Source: Hymenobacter sp. APR13 (GTDB lineage Bacteria; Bacteroidota; Bacteroidia; Cytophagales; Hymenobacteraceae). Taken from it: 64,000 nt of DNA. Where the stretch lies: contig NZ_CP006587.1 of the NCBI RefSeq assembly GCF_000737515.1, forward strand, positions 2,096,001 through 2,160,000. The letters are read 5' to 3'. This document shows positions 1 to 8,240 of the stretch, piece after piece (the first letter of the stretch is position 1; each line of letters opens with the position of its first letter). A program made the position numbers and the translations under genes. The notes beneath the pieces were generated by a model. The model was not told the origin of the DNA and made no database searches. It worked only from the letters and a program-made list of their open reading frames with translations.

Positions 1-60
1 CTGGTCTACCGCTCGTTTGAAGACGAATCCGAGGCGCTGGCCTGGCTGCAGAAACAGTAA
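1..60 (+). CDS. 3' end of an unidentified protein (partial)
   Basis: The window opens inside a reading frame that runs for 19 codons to a TAA at 58-60. The visible tail is acidic and amphipathic (ends EALAWLQKQ). Such helical tails occur at the end of small STAS-like or SpoIIAA-like proteins in Bacteroidota, but the fragment is too short to assign. The start lies left of the window. Confidence 0.5.
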   Translation: MVYRSFEDESEALAWLQKQ

Positions 61-277
61 GGCGCCGGCCTCTTCGCGCCAAGCAGCGGCCCGCCCGTAC
101 CACCGGCCGCTGGCCTCGCTCTGCCGGATGATAGTGCCGGCCACCCCCGGAGTACCCCGAACAGATGGCGCCGGTGGCTGGCCCCGGATACGGCAATTGA
201 GTGGGGGCTAAGCAGTAGCTTTGCTTGGCTGCGGCTATGTGCCGCCCGTATTTTGCGCTGTTTTCCTCTTCTTCGCC

Positions 278-679
278 ATGTCCAACCCGCTTGCTGTTGT
301 CAATGAGTATTTCGCGCTGGTTGATGCGTTTGAAACCGATGCTGCTGCCTACGCCGCCGTGCTGCACCCCGAGGTAGTGCAGACGGAGTACCCCAACGGC
401 CTCTACAAAACCCTGCAGACCCGCTCGCTCACCGATATTCTCCACAACCTGCGCCTGGGCCGCGAGCTGCTGCAGGAGCCCCACTTCGAAGTAAGCCATA
501 CCCGCCTCTGCGACGATGGCAGCGTGCAGGTGGAAGGTCAGTGGCAGGCCACCGCCACCAGCGACCTGGGCCCGCTGCTACGCGGCCAGCGCATCATTGC
601 CCACCTCTGCCTGATTTTTGAATTCAAGGATGGCCTGATTTTCCGGCAGCGCCGCTACCCCTGCTACGAAATCCTGTAG
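278..679 (+). CDS. NTF2-like / SnoaL-fold small protein
   Basis: A 133-residue protein whose pattern fits the NTF2/SnoaL cone fold: an N-terminal helix (AVVNEYFALVDAF), a tolerated-distance segment with HPEV, then strands with SVQVEGQWQA and a final IFEFKDGLIFRQRRYPCYE. In this fold the helix and the curved sheet make a pocket, used by some members as isomerase, dehydratase or polyketide cyclase and by others for binding only. The ATG at 278 is preferred over an upstream in-frame start at 221, because the extra residues are hydrophobic and not like the family. No partner gene suggests a substrate. The fold call is fairly secure; the function is unknown. Confidence 0.7.
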   Translation: MSNPLAVVNEYFALVDAFETDAAAYAAVLHPEVVQTEYPNGLYKTLQTRSLTDILHNLRLGRELLQEPHFEVSHTRLCDDGSVQVEGQWQATATSDLGPLLRGQRIIAHLCLIFEFKDGLIFRQRRYPCYEIL

Positions 680-700
680 CCCTGCCGCCCGCAGTGGGCA

Positions 701-781
701 GTAGCGCGAACTTTGTAGTTCGCGCCCCCGCGCCGTTCGGATAATTTCGTTCTGGGGCGCGAACTACAAAGTTCGCGCTAC
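701..781. repeat. Dispersed palindromic repeat, family B copy 1
   Basis: Perfect 28-bp inverted arms (701-728 and 754-781, beginning GTAGCGCGAACTTTG) around a 25-nt loop. Related copies lie at 49440-49532 and 50758-50836. The element follows the NTF2-like gene by 22 bp and precedes the catalase-like gene. It could form a strong hairpin in RNA or a cruciform in DNA. Confidence 0.85.
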
Positions 782-892
782 TGTGCCGTGCTGCTACTGG
801 TGCACGCTTGGCTCATCCACAACGCAAGCCGTAGTTGGTCCGTATCGGAAAACAGCCTCTGGAGCAAACCCGGGGCGTTTTCCAACTGGCCT

Positions 893-2002
893 ATGCCCGC
901 AACCATTCCAACCCAGTACGTCCGCTTCGACTCCGGCGTCGAGGAAATCCAGCCCAACGAAGAGCAGCTCACCACCGAAACCGTGGAGTCGATGGCGCGG
1001 GTGAACCGCTTCATGTTTGAGAAGCACCGCCACGCCATCCGCGACGCCCACGCCAAAAGCCACGGCGTGCTGCGCGGCGAGTTGCACATCTATCCCAACC
1101 TGCCCGCGCACCTCACCCAGGGCATGTTCCGGGAGCCCCGGGTGTACCCCGTGATTCTGCGCCTGTCGTCGGCGCCCGGCGCCATCGACCCCGACACGCA
1201 GTCGGCGGTGAAGGGACTGGCCCTGAAGATTATTGGGGTGGAGGGCCGGAAGTTTCTGGCTGACCAGGCCGACGAAATCACCCAGGACTTCCTGATGGTG
1301 AACGATACCATCATCCCGACCGGCGACATCAAAAGCTACCACGACATGCAGCTGCGCCAGGAAAAGGTGTTTCTGCACGCGCCGGAGGTCGTCACCAAGA
1401 TTATGACTGAGGCCGGCACGCTGGTGAATCAGGCGCTGGATGCCGTGGGCCTCAAAAAGGAAATTCCGCTGGTGGTGCCGCCGCACCCCAACAACCACCT
1501 GCTGGGCGAAACCTACACCACGCTCGGCTCCATCCGCTTCGGCGACTACGTGTCGAAAATCAGCGTGGCCCCGCTCTCGGCCAACGTGCAGGCGCTGACC
1601 GGCGAGCAGGTGAAAATCACGGAGCCCGCCGGCTGGCGCGACCTAGTGGTGGACTTCTTCCGCACCCAGGGCGCCGAGTACGAGCTGCGCGCCCAGCTCT
1701 GCACCGACCTGAAAACCATGCCCGTGGAGGACAGCTCCGTGGACTGGCCCCAGGACCAGAGCCCCTACCAGCCCCTCGGCAAAATCGTCATTCCGTCCCA
1801 GGACGCCTACAGCCCCGCCCGCCGCGTGTTTGCCGACGACGTGCTGTCGTTCAACCCGTTCCACTGCCTGCCCGAGCACCTGCCACTGGGCTCCATCAAC
1901 CGGGCGCGCATCAAGGCCTACGAAACGTCCTCGGCCTACCGCCACCGCATGAACGCCCAGCCCCGCCGCGAGCCGCGCGACATCAACGAGCTGCCCGACT
2001 AG
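893..2002 (+). CDS. Catalase-family protein (y4iL-like)
   Basis: A 369-residue protein resembling the short, catalase-related group typified by Rhizobium y4iL. It carries the beginning of the catalase core (HAKSHGVLRGEL, compare the distal-histidine segment of true catalases), the strand PVILRLSS, and FLMVNDTIIPTGD, which parallels the catalase segment F...ND.P.F. The C-terminal part (FNPFHCLPEHLPLGSINRAR) is typical of this subfamily and lacks the classical tyrosine haem-ligand signature R.F.Y.D. Members are thought to bind haem, but peroxidase or catalase activity cannot be assumed. An in-frame start at 788 would add a segment unlike the family and overlap the region next to the repeat, so ATG 893 is used. 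It has no evident operon partner. Confidence 0.8.
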   Translation: MPATIPTQYVRFDSGVEEIQPNEEQLTTETVESMARVNRFMFEKHRHAIRDAHAKSHGVLRGELHIYPNLPAHLTQGMFREPRVYPVILRLSSAPGAIDPDTQSAVKGLALKIIGVEGRKFLADQADEITQDFLMVNDTIIPTGDIKSYHDMQLRQEKVFLHAPEVVTKIMTEAGTLVNQALDAVGLKKEIPLVVPPHPNNHLLGETYTTLGSIRFGDYVSKISVAPLSANVQALTGEQVKITEPAGWRDLVVDFFRTQGAEYELRAQLCTDLKTMPVEDSSVDWPQDQSPYQPLGKIVIPSQDAYSPARRVFADDVLSFNPFHCLPEHLPLGSINRARIKAYETSSAYRHRMNAQPRREPRDINELPD

Positions 2003-2070
2003 CGCGCCGGGCGAACAAGCTGAAAGGGAGGGAAGGACAGTAAGTTAAAAGAACGTCCTTCCAATAGCAC

Positions 2071-2163
2071 GTCATGCTGAGCTTGCCGAAGCATCTCGCG
2101 TGCTGACGTTGGGGTAGTACTCCGGTGTCAGCACGCGAGATGCTTCGGCAAGCTCAGCATGAC
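2071..2163. repeat. Dispersed palindromic repeat, family A copy 1
   Basis: Two perfect 37-bp inverted arms (2071-2107 and 2127-2163; the arm begins GTCATGCTGAGCTTGCC) with a 19-nt loop. A copy of identical total length (93 bp) lies at 58601-58693; diverged or half copies lie near 14.8, 27.7, 53.25 and 61.0 kb. It sits between the convergent ends of the catalase-like gene and the following minus-strand gene. Confidence 0.9.
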
Positions 2164-2199
2164 GTTCTTTCTTTTGAGGCAATTACTGTTCCACCGACC

Positions 2200-2898
2200 C
2201 TAATAGCTTTCCTTCTGGAAGCCGAAGGCGCGGAGCTGGGCCTCGAACGTGTCGGGGTAGTTGGCTTTGAGGTGGTGGATGAGGGCGCGCAGGGCCTTGC
2301 GGACCTGGGCTTCGTGCTGGTCTTTGCCGCTCACTTTCGCGCTGCGCTGCCCGGCCGTGTCGGTGCTGGCCTGCACCAGCTGGGTGTACTCCTGCACTAG
2401 CGGCTGCCAGAGGGCGGTGCCGTACTTCTTTTTGTCCAGGTCGTGGGCCTTGAGGGCCAGGAGCAGCTTGTTCAGGGCCTTCACCCGCTCGGCGCGGGCT
2501 CTGGGCAGGACGTACGTCTTGTTTTCACGCGTAATTCCGAACTCCGGGTAGTAGCTGCGGCCTTCGTCTTCGTCGTGGGCTTCGGCGAGGTAGCCTTTCA
2601 CGTAGCGGAGGTTTTTGTCGAACAGCTTATCCAGCTGCTGGAGGCGCTGGCTTTGCGGGCTGCGCTGGTCGCCGGCGGCATCGGCGGCGTCGCGGCCCTG
2701 GGCGTAGGCGGCGGCCAGGGTTGTGAAGTCGGCTTTGGAGAGCCACAGCAGCGGCGGCAGCGCCGAGGTAGTCCAGGCGTCGGCCGCTGTGGTGGCCAGC
2801 GCCGACAGCGCCACATCGGAGGCCGGCAGCTGGCTGGTGCGCTGGATGGTGGGGGGTTGGGGAGCCGCGTTCGGGCCTTCGGTAGTGGGGGTAAGCAT
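2200..2898 (-). CDS. Hypothetical helical protein
   Basis: A 232-residue protein with no recognised domain. It has a Pro/Thr-rich N-terminus (TPTTEGPNAAPQPP) and then a long, mostly helical, charged region with repeated A/L/K/R patterns. The central YYPEFGITRENKTYVLPR and the C-terminal LRALIHHLKANYPDTFEAQLRAFGF look conserved rather than random, and codon use matches neighbouring genes. It resembles uncharacterised Bacteroidota proteins that may form a helical bundle, but no function is offered. Its 3' end follows the family A repeat by 36 bp, and the 41-bp tandem array lies about 100 bp upstream of its start. Confidence 0.6.
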   Translation of the reverse strand: MLTPTTEGPNAAPQPPTIQRTSQLPASDVALSALATTAADAWTTSALPPLLWLSKADFTTLAAAYAQGRDAADAAGDQRSPQSQRLQQLDKLFDKNLRYVKGYLAEAHDEDEGRSYYPEFGITRENKTYVLPRARAERVKALNKLLLALKAHDLDKKKYGTALWQPLVQEYTQLVQASTDTAGQRSAKVSGKDQHEAQVRKALRALIHHLKANYPDTFEAQLRAFGFQKESY

Positions 2899-2995
2899 AG
2901 AGAATGGGGGTTAAGGAATACTGGCCATAAGGTATTGATTCCGCGCAAGCTGAACCATACCTGCCCGCGCAAAATCAGGTGTTTTCAACCCGGTA

Positions 2996-3200
2996 GGTCG
3001 CCTCACTCCGCAAATCCAATGGTTTCGGAGCCGCGAGGCCGCCTCACTGCCTGAAACCATTCGGTTCGAAGCCCTGAGGCGACCTCACGGCCCAAAACCA
3101 ATCGGTTGGAAGCCCTGAGGCTGCCTCACTCGCCCAAAACATTCGGTTTCGGGCAATGAGGCGGCCTCAGGGGATGGAAACATTCGTTTCGGTGATCCGA
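2996..3200. repeat. 41-bp tandem repeat array (5 units)
   Basis: Five consecutive units of exactly 41 bp (2996, 3037, 3078, 3119, 3160), each beginning GGYNRCCTCA and ending in CGA or TGA. A weaker sixth unit may precede (about 2955-2995). The units differ at many positions but keep their length. Unit junctions form small dyads (TGAGGC-N-GCCTCA type) and unit centres contain AACC-NNNN-GGTT type dyads. It is non-coding. The unit changes too much between copies for a CRISPR and there are no separate spacers. Confidence 0.9.
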
Positions 3201-3453
3201 AAGGTTCCATAGGATGCATAATGGCGCGCGGATAGCGGATCGTACCTCGTGCCAAACCTATAGGGGAGACTGAGCCTCCTCCGCCTGAACGAAAAGCGCC
3301 GCCCGGATTCCTCCAGGCGGCGCAGTGTCGGTTTGCCGCGTTGAGGCAGTGGAGGTATAATCTTCACTCCAGTGCTGGTCACGAATTACGCGACATGAAA
3401 CTCGCGCTAGTCAGTGACTCACTTAATGCCATTCTGCTAATGTGTAAATTCAG
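3201..3453. other. Intergenic stretch between tandem array and HEPN gene
   Basis: No gene is supported. There is a GC-rich hairpin with 8-bp arms (GCGCCGCC 3296-3303, GGCGGCGC 3316-3323). Base composition changes sharply at about 3390, from G+C-rich to A+T-rich, marking the edge of the probable acquired segment. A 71-codon minus-strand frame here (3167-3382) overlaps the tandem array and is not convincing. Confidence 0.6.
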
Positions 3454-5235
3454 TTAACTAAATAAGTTAACTGAATGAGGAACACTGATGCATTTGGTTA
3501 CATCATATTCCTCTTTTTTTAAACTTTTTAAAATAGATCTTTGGTAAGAAAAAAAGTCTTCAAATCCTATCTTGTCTTGTATGACTGGTTTATGATGACA
3601 GTCTGAAAAGAATTCAACACATTTGCTTAATATAAAAGTGAGATAGTACCTCAGATTTGTGTAAATACCCTCCAATTGATACGAAGATTTTGCATCATGA
3701 ACTATTTCGTTTCTAATACGATACATACGAACAAGATGCCTTTCCAAATTTTTCTCATGTTTTCCTACATATTCTATGCGCTTTTTGCCATTAAAAAGGA
3801 TACTTTTCAAATACTGAGCGCGGAATACGATTAATGGGTATTCGCTCCCCGAAGATATAATTTCATTATAAGTTTGTATCTGTGTAAGGTATTGTATATC
3901 ATCTTTATTAAATAATGATAACGTTTTATTGATCTTACTTTTGCTAATAGTCTTATGTAAATTATAAATATTTCTTTTGACATAACTTACTACATGGGCA
4001 TTTACCAAATTTTCTTTAATTCTCCTAAATGTGCTGGAATCTAAACTGTAATTTGCAAATATATTCTCAAGGCCAATCCAGCAATTGAGAAACTTTTGTT
4101 CCATTTCATCTGCTTCGTTTGCTAATCGAAGATGCTTGACACACGAGTATAGCTTGTCCGTCACTTCATCTGATATATGTGTATTTTGTTTGATTTTAAC
4201 TAACTTGCTAATCAGTTCGATGTAGTTTTCAGGATTTACGCTTATCCCATCTATTTGGGTGCTGGGTACTATTATCTGCGATTCATCTGGGAGTTCTGTA
4301 TTGACGACTAATACATGTGCGTTTAATGTTTGTATACTGTGTGGATATATCAAATGAATTATATCCAGTATAATTGTTAATTCATTTCTTGCATTAGTAA
4401 CTGCCTGAAAATGGTCTAAAGCTTTTATTTCTATTGGAAGAAAACTTTCAAGAGGATTTTTATTTAAAAATTGTTTAATTCTTTTATTTTTATCGAGGTT
4501 ATATTTCTCAGAGACATTTACAATATCTTCTTTAAGTTGCCCAAAATCTGTTTTAAGTACTGCGTCAATATTTATATAAAGTCTAAATACTACTATGTAT
4601 TCAGTATCTCTTTCAAACGAGAATATATATTTAAAATTATTCCAGCGGGTTCGAAAGTTATTTTTATTTGTCATATTAAACTGAGATTTTATATACTTAA
4701 TAATAAATTTTCGAGAATATCCACTATTTAATAGTTCTGATACAAGCATATTGCAAGTTTTATTTAATCTTCTTTGTGCTTCAATGAATATATGCTCATC
4801 TGAATATGTGTCAAGCAATATAGATTCTATATCATTTATTAATGTGACATGAAAGTCTTTATTTAAAGTGATAAGATAGTAGATGTTATATTCAATATCT
4901 TGAATTACATCTAATTTCATATTTGCTGGATTATCACACCTAAGGCTAGTTAGTAACTCTTGAAACATTTGTTTATGTACTTTCCCATATTTGAGATGGC
5001 TGTCTCCTGTAATTAAATCATACAATTCATCTCTTATGATTGCAACTGTGTCGGGAGATTTTATTTTTTTTGCACGCCAATCTGATAATATCTGATATAG
5101 CTCCTTCAAAGATGATCTAATACTTGATGATTTCGCCCTATAGCTATCAATCGTAGAATTGTTAGTTAGTTCTTCGAAAAATCCTATAAATAATGACTCT
5201 AGGGTAAAATTCTTATTAAAATCTGCTTGCTCCAT
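3454..5235 (-). CDS. HEPN-motif protein in an A+T-rich island
   Basis: A 593-residue protein. The C-terminal part resembles Apea-like HEPN domains: a helical stretch with EQKFLNCWIGLENIF, then RMYRIRNEIVHDAK, which contains the HEPN signature R-x4-H (RNEIVH, residues 508-513), then LRYYLTFILSKCVEFF. HEPN domains are often metal-independent RNases in defence, toxin-antitoxin or abortive-infection systems; RNase activity here is inferred. The N-terminal 350 residues are helical and not recognised. The gene is strongly A+T-rich, unlike the G+C-rich flanks, with many AAT/ATA/TTA codons, which suggests horizontal transfer. No antitoxin-like partner is adjacent, so it may be a single-gene system or a remnant. 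The start at 5235 opens the conserved-looking frame. Confidence 0.75.
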   Translation of the reverse strand: MEQADFNKNFTLESLFIGFFEELTNNSTIDSYRAKSSSIRSSLKELYQILSDWRAKKIKSPDTVAIIRDELYDLITGDSHLKYGKVHKQMFQELLTSLRCDNPANMKLDVIQDIEYNIYYLITLNKDFHVTLINDIESILLDTYSDEHIFIEAQRRLNKTCNMLVSELLNSGYSRKFIIKYIKSQFNMTNKNNFRTRWNNFKYIFSFERDTEYIVVFRLYINIDAVLKTDFGQLKEDIVNVSEKYNLDKNKRIKQFLNKNPLESFLPIEIKALDHFQAVTNARNELTIILDIIHLIYPHSIQTLNAHVLVVNTELPDESQIIVPSTQIDGISVNPENYIELISKLVKIKQNTHISDEVTDKLYSCVKHLRLANEADEMEQKFLNCWIGLENIFANYSLDSSTFRRIKENLVNAHVVSYVKRNIYNLHKTISKSKINKTLSLFNKDDIQYLTQIQTYNEIISSGSEYPLIVFRAQYLKSILFNGKKRIEYVGKHEKNLERHLVRMYRIRNEIVHDAKSSYQLEGIYTNLRYYLTFILSKCVEFFSDCHHKPVIQDKIGFEDFFSYQRSILKSLKKEEYDVTKCISVPHSVNLFS

Positions 5236-5271
5236 GAATCCTTTGTGTTAGCTTTGCGTTCCTATTACAAA

Positions 5272-5286
5272 AAGCACTAGGTGCTT
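5272..5286. promoter_or_regulatory. Palindrome upstream of the HEPN gene
   Basis: AAGCAC-TAG-GTGCTT is a perfect 6-3-6 inverted repeat, 37 bp upstream of the HEPN gene start. Its location suits an operator for the minus-strand promoter. No regulator gene lies next to it, so the role is inferred from position alone. Confidence 0.4.
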
Positions 5287-5368
5287 AAATTTAGTGAATG
5301 GCTCGGGGACGGGCTTAGCTATTGATAACATAGTTACAAGGCACTAGTTACCGTTCCCCCATCATATA

Positions 5369-5409
5369 AAGGAGTGCAGAGTATATACTTTGCACTCCTT
5401 TTCTTTTTA
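5369..5409. terminator. Intrinsic terminator between nrdA and the HEPN gene
   Basis: Ten-bp arms AAGGAGTGCA (5369-5378) and TGCACTCCTT (5391-5400), followed on the plus strand by TTCTTTTT. Together with the next hairpin it isolates nrdA from the A+T-rich island. Confidence 0.75.
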
Positions 5410-5410
5410 T

Positions 5411-5450
5411 AGAAAAGGAGCCACCCATTGATTTGAGTGGCTCCTTTTCT
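5411..5450 (-). terminator. Intrinsic terminator of nrdA
   Basis: Fourteen-nt arms AGAAAAGGAGCCAC (5411-5424) and GTGGCTCCTTTTCT (5437-5450) just past the nrdA stop codon, with a U-rich run on the minus strand. This is a typical rho-independent hairpin. Confidence 0.85.
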
Positions 5451-5465
5451 ATAATCTCAAACACC

Positions 5466-7847
5466 TTACGAACCACAGGCTTCGCAGGCGTCGGGGTTAT
5501 CCAGAGAGCAGGCCATATCGGAGGCGTTTTGGGCCGATACGTTCAGCGGCTCCAGGGTCTCGGCGGCTTGCTTCTGCACCGTGAACTTGATGGCGTCGGC
5601 GGCGGCTTTGGTGCGCAGGTAGTACATGCCGGTTTTCAGGCCCTTCTTCCACGAGTGGAAGTGCATGCTGGTGAGCTTGCCGAAGTTCACGTTCAGCACG
5701 TGCAGGTTCAGGCTCTGGCTCTGGCAGATGTACGCGCCCCGGTCGGCCGACATATCAATGATGCGGCGCTGCGAAATCTCCCACACCGTTTTGTACAGGT
5801 CCTTGATGTTCTGCGGGATGGTGGGGATGTCCTGCACCGAGCCGTTGGCGGCAATGATGGCGTTCTTCATCTGCTCGTTCCACAGGCCCAGCTTCACCAG
5901 GTCTTTCAACAGGTGCTTGTTCACCACCATGAACTCGCCGCTCAGCACGCGGCGCACATAAATGTTGGAGGTGTAAGGCTCAAACGACTCGTTATTGCCC
6001 AGAATCTGCGCGGTAGAAGCGGTAGGCATAGGCGCTACCAGCAGCGAGTTGCGCACGCCGTGCTCCATCACCTGGGCGCGCAGCGTGTCCCAATCCCAGC
6101 GGCCGGAGTCGGGCTGCACGTTCCAGAGGTCGAACTGGAATTTGCCCTCGCTCAGCGGCGAGCCGGGGAAGGTTTCGTAGTGACCGTCGCGGATGGCCAA
6201 ATCCTTGGAGGCCGTCATGGCCGCGAAGTAGATGGTCTCGAAGATGTCCTTGTTCAGGCCGCTGGCTTCGTCGCTTTCAAACGGCATGCGCAGGGCAATG
6301 AACGTATCGGCCAGCCCTTGCACGCCCAGCCCGATGGGGCGGTGGCGGCGGTTGCTGCGCTCGGCCTCAATCACGGGGTAGTAATTGATGTCGATAACCT
6401 TGTTGAGGTTCAGCGTGGCGTGGTAGGTAACCTCGTACAGCTTCTGGTGGTCGAAGATGAGGTTGCCGGCTTCGTCGGGGCGCACGTAGCGGGGCAGGGC
6501 CAGCGAGGCGAGGTTGCACACGGCAATTTCGTTCTCGTCGGTGTACTCCATAATCTCGGTGCAGAGGTTGGAGCTCTTGATGGTCCCGAGGTTTTTCTGG
6601 TTGCTCTTGCTGTTGGCGGCGTCCTTGAACAGCATGTAGGGCGTGCCGGTCTCGGTCTGGCTTTCCAGAATGGCAAACCACAGCTCCTGGGCCTTGATGG
6701 TTTTGCGGCCGCGGCCTTCGCGCTCGTACTTCTGGTAGAGCTTCTCGAACTCCTCGCCGTAGGTGGTATCCAGGCCGGGGCACTCGTGGGGGCACATCAG
6801 CGTCCAGTCGCCGTTGGCTTCCACGCGCTTCATGAACAGGTCGGGCGTCCAGAGGGCGTAGAACAGGTCGCGGGCGCGCATTTCCTCCTTGCCGTGGTTC
6901 TTTTTCAGGTCCAGGAAGTCGATGATGTCGGCGTGCCAGGGCTCCAGGTAAATAGCGAAAGCGCCCTTGCGCTTGCCGCCACCCTGGTCCACGTAGCGGG
7001 CCGTGTCGTTGAACACCTTCAGCATGGGCGTGAGGCCGTTGCTGGTGCCGTTGGTGCCTTTGATGTAGGAGCCGGTGGCGCGCACGTTGTGCACGGCCAG
7101 GCCAATGCCGCCGGCGCTCTGCGAAATCAGGGCGCAGTTCTTCAGCGTGTCGTAAATGCCCTCGATGGAGTCGTCCTTCATCGTGAGCAGGAAGCAGGAG
7201 CTGAGCTGGGGCTTGGGCGTGCCGGCGTTGAACAGCGTGGGCGTAGCGTGCGTGAACCACCGCTCGCTCATCAGATTGTACGTCTCGATGGCGGCGGCAA
7301 TGTCCTCCTTATGAATGCCCACGGCCACGCGCATTAGCATGTGCTGGGGGCGCTCCACCACCTTGCCGTCGAGGCGGAGCAGGTAGCTGCGCTCCAGCGT
7401 CTTGAAGCCGAAGTAGTCGTAGTTGTAGTCCCGGTCGTAGATGATGGCCGAGTCCAGCGTAGCGGCGTGGGCGTGCACGATTTCCCACACGTCCTGGGCA
7501 ATGAGGGAGGCGTTTTCGCCGGTTTTGGGGTCCTCGTAGGTGTGCAGCCGCTTCATGGTGCTGCTGAACGACTTGCTGGTGACCTTGTGCAGGTTGCTCA
7601 CCGCAATGCGGGCGGCCAGGATGGCGTAGTCGGGGTGCTTGGTGGTGAGCGAGGCGGCGGTTTCGGCGGCCAGGTTGTCCAGCTCCACGGTGGTCACACC
7701 GTCGTAAATCCCGTCGATAACCTTTTTGGCTACCTCAATCGGGGAAATGAAATTCTGGTTGAGACCGTAGCAAAGCTTCTCGATGCGGGCCGTAACCTTA
7801 TCGAATTTCACGGATTCGCGGCGGCCGTCGCGTTTGAGTACCAACAT
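5466..7847 (-). CDS. nrdA: Ribonucleoside-diphosphate reductase, large subunit (class I)
   Basis: A 793-residue R1 subunit that reduces ribonucleoside diphosphates to deoxy forms with NrdB. An N-terminal ATP-cone ([17 protein letters not shown]) suggests allosteric activity control by ATP/dATP. The catalytic core shows the first redox cysteine ([10 protein letters not shown]), the finger-loop active site N-x-C-x-E (SNLCTEI), the second redox cysteine (IAVCNLAS) and the radical-transfer tyrosine pair (YYLRT). The tail ends CEACGS, the mobile Cys pair reduced by thioredoxin or glutaredoxin. The ATG at 7847 ([10 protein letters not shown]) matches the family start; 38 upstream in-frame codons do not. 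nrdB is not adjacent: it lies 3.9 kb upstream on the same strand behind two unrelated genes. A DnaA-box-like site lies in the upstream region. Confidence 0.97.
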   Translation of the reverse strand: MLVLKRDGRRESVKFDKVTARIEKLCYGLNQNFISPIEVAKKVIDGIYDGVTTVELDNLAAETAASLTTKHPDYAILAARIAVSNLHKVTSKSFSSTMKRLHTYEDPKTGENASLIAQDVWEIVHAHAATLDSAIIYDRDYNYDYFGFKTLERSYLLRLDGKVVERPQHMLMRVAVGIHKEDIAAAIETYNLMSERWFTHATPTLFNAGTPKPQLSSCFLLTMKDDSIEGIYDTLKNCALISQSAGGIGLAVHNVRATGSYIKGTNGTSNGLTPMLKVFNDTARYVDQGGGKRKGAFAIYLEPWHADIIDFLDLKKNHGKEEMRARDLFYALWTPDLFMKRVEANGDWTLMCPHECPGLDTTYGEEFEKLYQKYEREGRGRKTIKAQELWFAILESQTETGTPYMLFKDAANSKSNQKNLGTIKSSNLCTEIMEYTDENEIAVCNLASLALPRYVRPDEAGNLIFDHQKLYEVTYHATLNLNKVIDINYYPVIEAERSNRRHRPIGLGVQGLADTFIALRMPFESDEASGLNKDIFETIYFAAMTASKDLAIRDGHYETFPGSPLSEGKFQFDLWNVQPDSGRWDWDTLRAQVMEHGVRNSLLVAPMPTASTAQILGNNESFEPYTSNIYVRRVLSGEFMVVNKHLLKDLVKLGLWNEQMKNAIIAANGSVQDIPTIPQNIKDLYKTVWEISQRRIIDMSADRGAYICQSQSLNLHVLNVNFGKLTSMHFHSWKKGLKTGMYYLRTKAAADAIKFTVQKQAAETLEPLNVSAQNASDMACSLDNPDACEACGS

Positions 7848-8240
7848 AAGCGTAGCAGTTGATGTGGGGAGTGTTGGGGGTATGAGCAGCGCCGCTCGGT
7901 CAGGAGGCGGCAGGTCGGAATCAGCTCGAAGGAGGCCCGCTCGTAACGGCGCGGTATCCATTGATAGCGGAAGTTATTTCTATCTGGGCTGTAGGACAAA
8001 CGTTCTTTTCAGAAGTTTTCCACATAAGCCTAACGCAATGCAGTTCAGGGGCTTTTTCGGAATCCGACGGCCGCTATATAGCCTCAGGCGCCGCCCGAAA
8101 TTGGGGTTGGCAGATTGGCGGCGAAATGCTATCTGGCAGCAACCGGCCCGGCCGGCCGGCCCCAAAATACCAACGGTCTGCCGAAGACCGGCAGACCGTT
8201 GGAGAGGGAAAATACGTGGCGCGGCACCAGCCGCCGGAGG
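7848..8240. promoter_or_regulatory. nrdA upstream region with a DnaA-box-like site
   Basis: About 390 bp without a gene. It contains TTTTCCACA at 8016-8024, a match to the DnaA-box consensus TTWTNCACA, roughly 170 bp upstream of nrdA, and the cotH-like gene's terminator hairpin at 8170-8202. No clear NrdR box pair was seen. Regulation by DnaA is known for Escherichia coli nrdAB; here it is only suggested. Confidence 0.4.
8170..8202 (-). terminator. Terminator-like hairpin after the CotH-like gene
   Basis: Thirteen-bp arms CCAACGGTCTGCC (8170-8182) and GGCAGACCGTTGG (8190-8202). On the minus strand the stem is followed by TATTTT. It lies 38 bp past the stop of the minus-strand gene. Confidence 0.65.

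Noticed and set aside
2996..3200. Possible CRISPR array
   Set aside because: The 41-bp units vary along their whole length and there is no identical repeat with separate unique spacers, and no cas genes nearby.
3167..3382. A 71-codon minus-strand frame
   Set aside because: It overlaps the tandem array and a hairpin, has Arg-rich low-complexity sequence and no family features.
5433..7337. Long plus-strand reading frame opposite nrdA
   Set aside because: It is a shadow of the G+C-rich nrdA gene, Gly/Val/His-rich and without any domain; nrdA is unmistakable.
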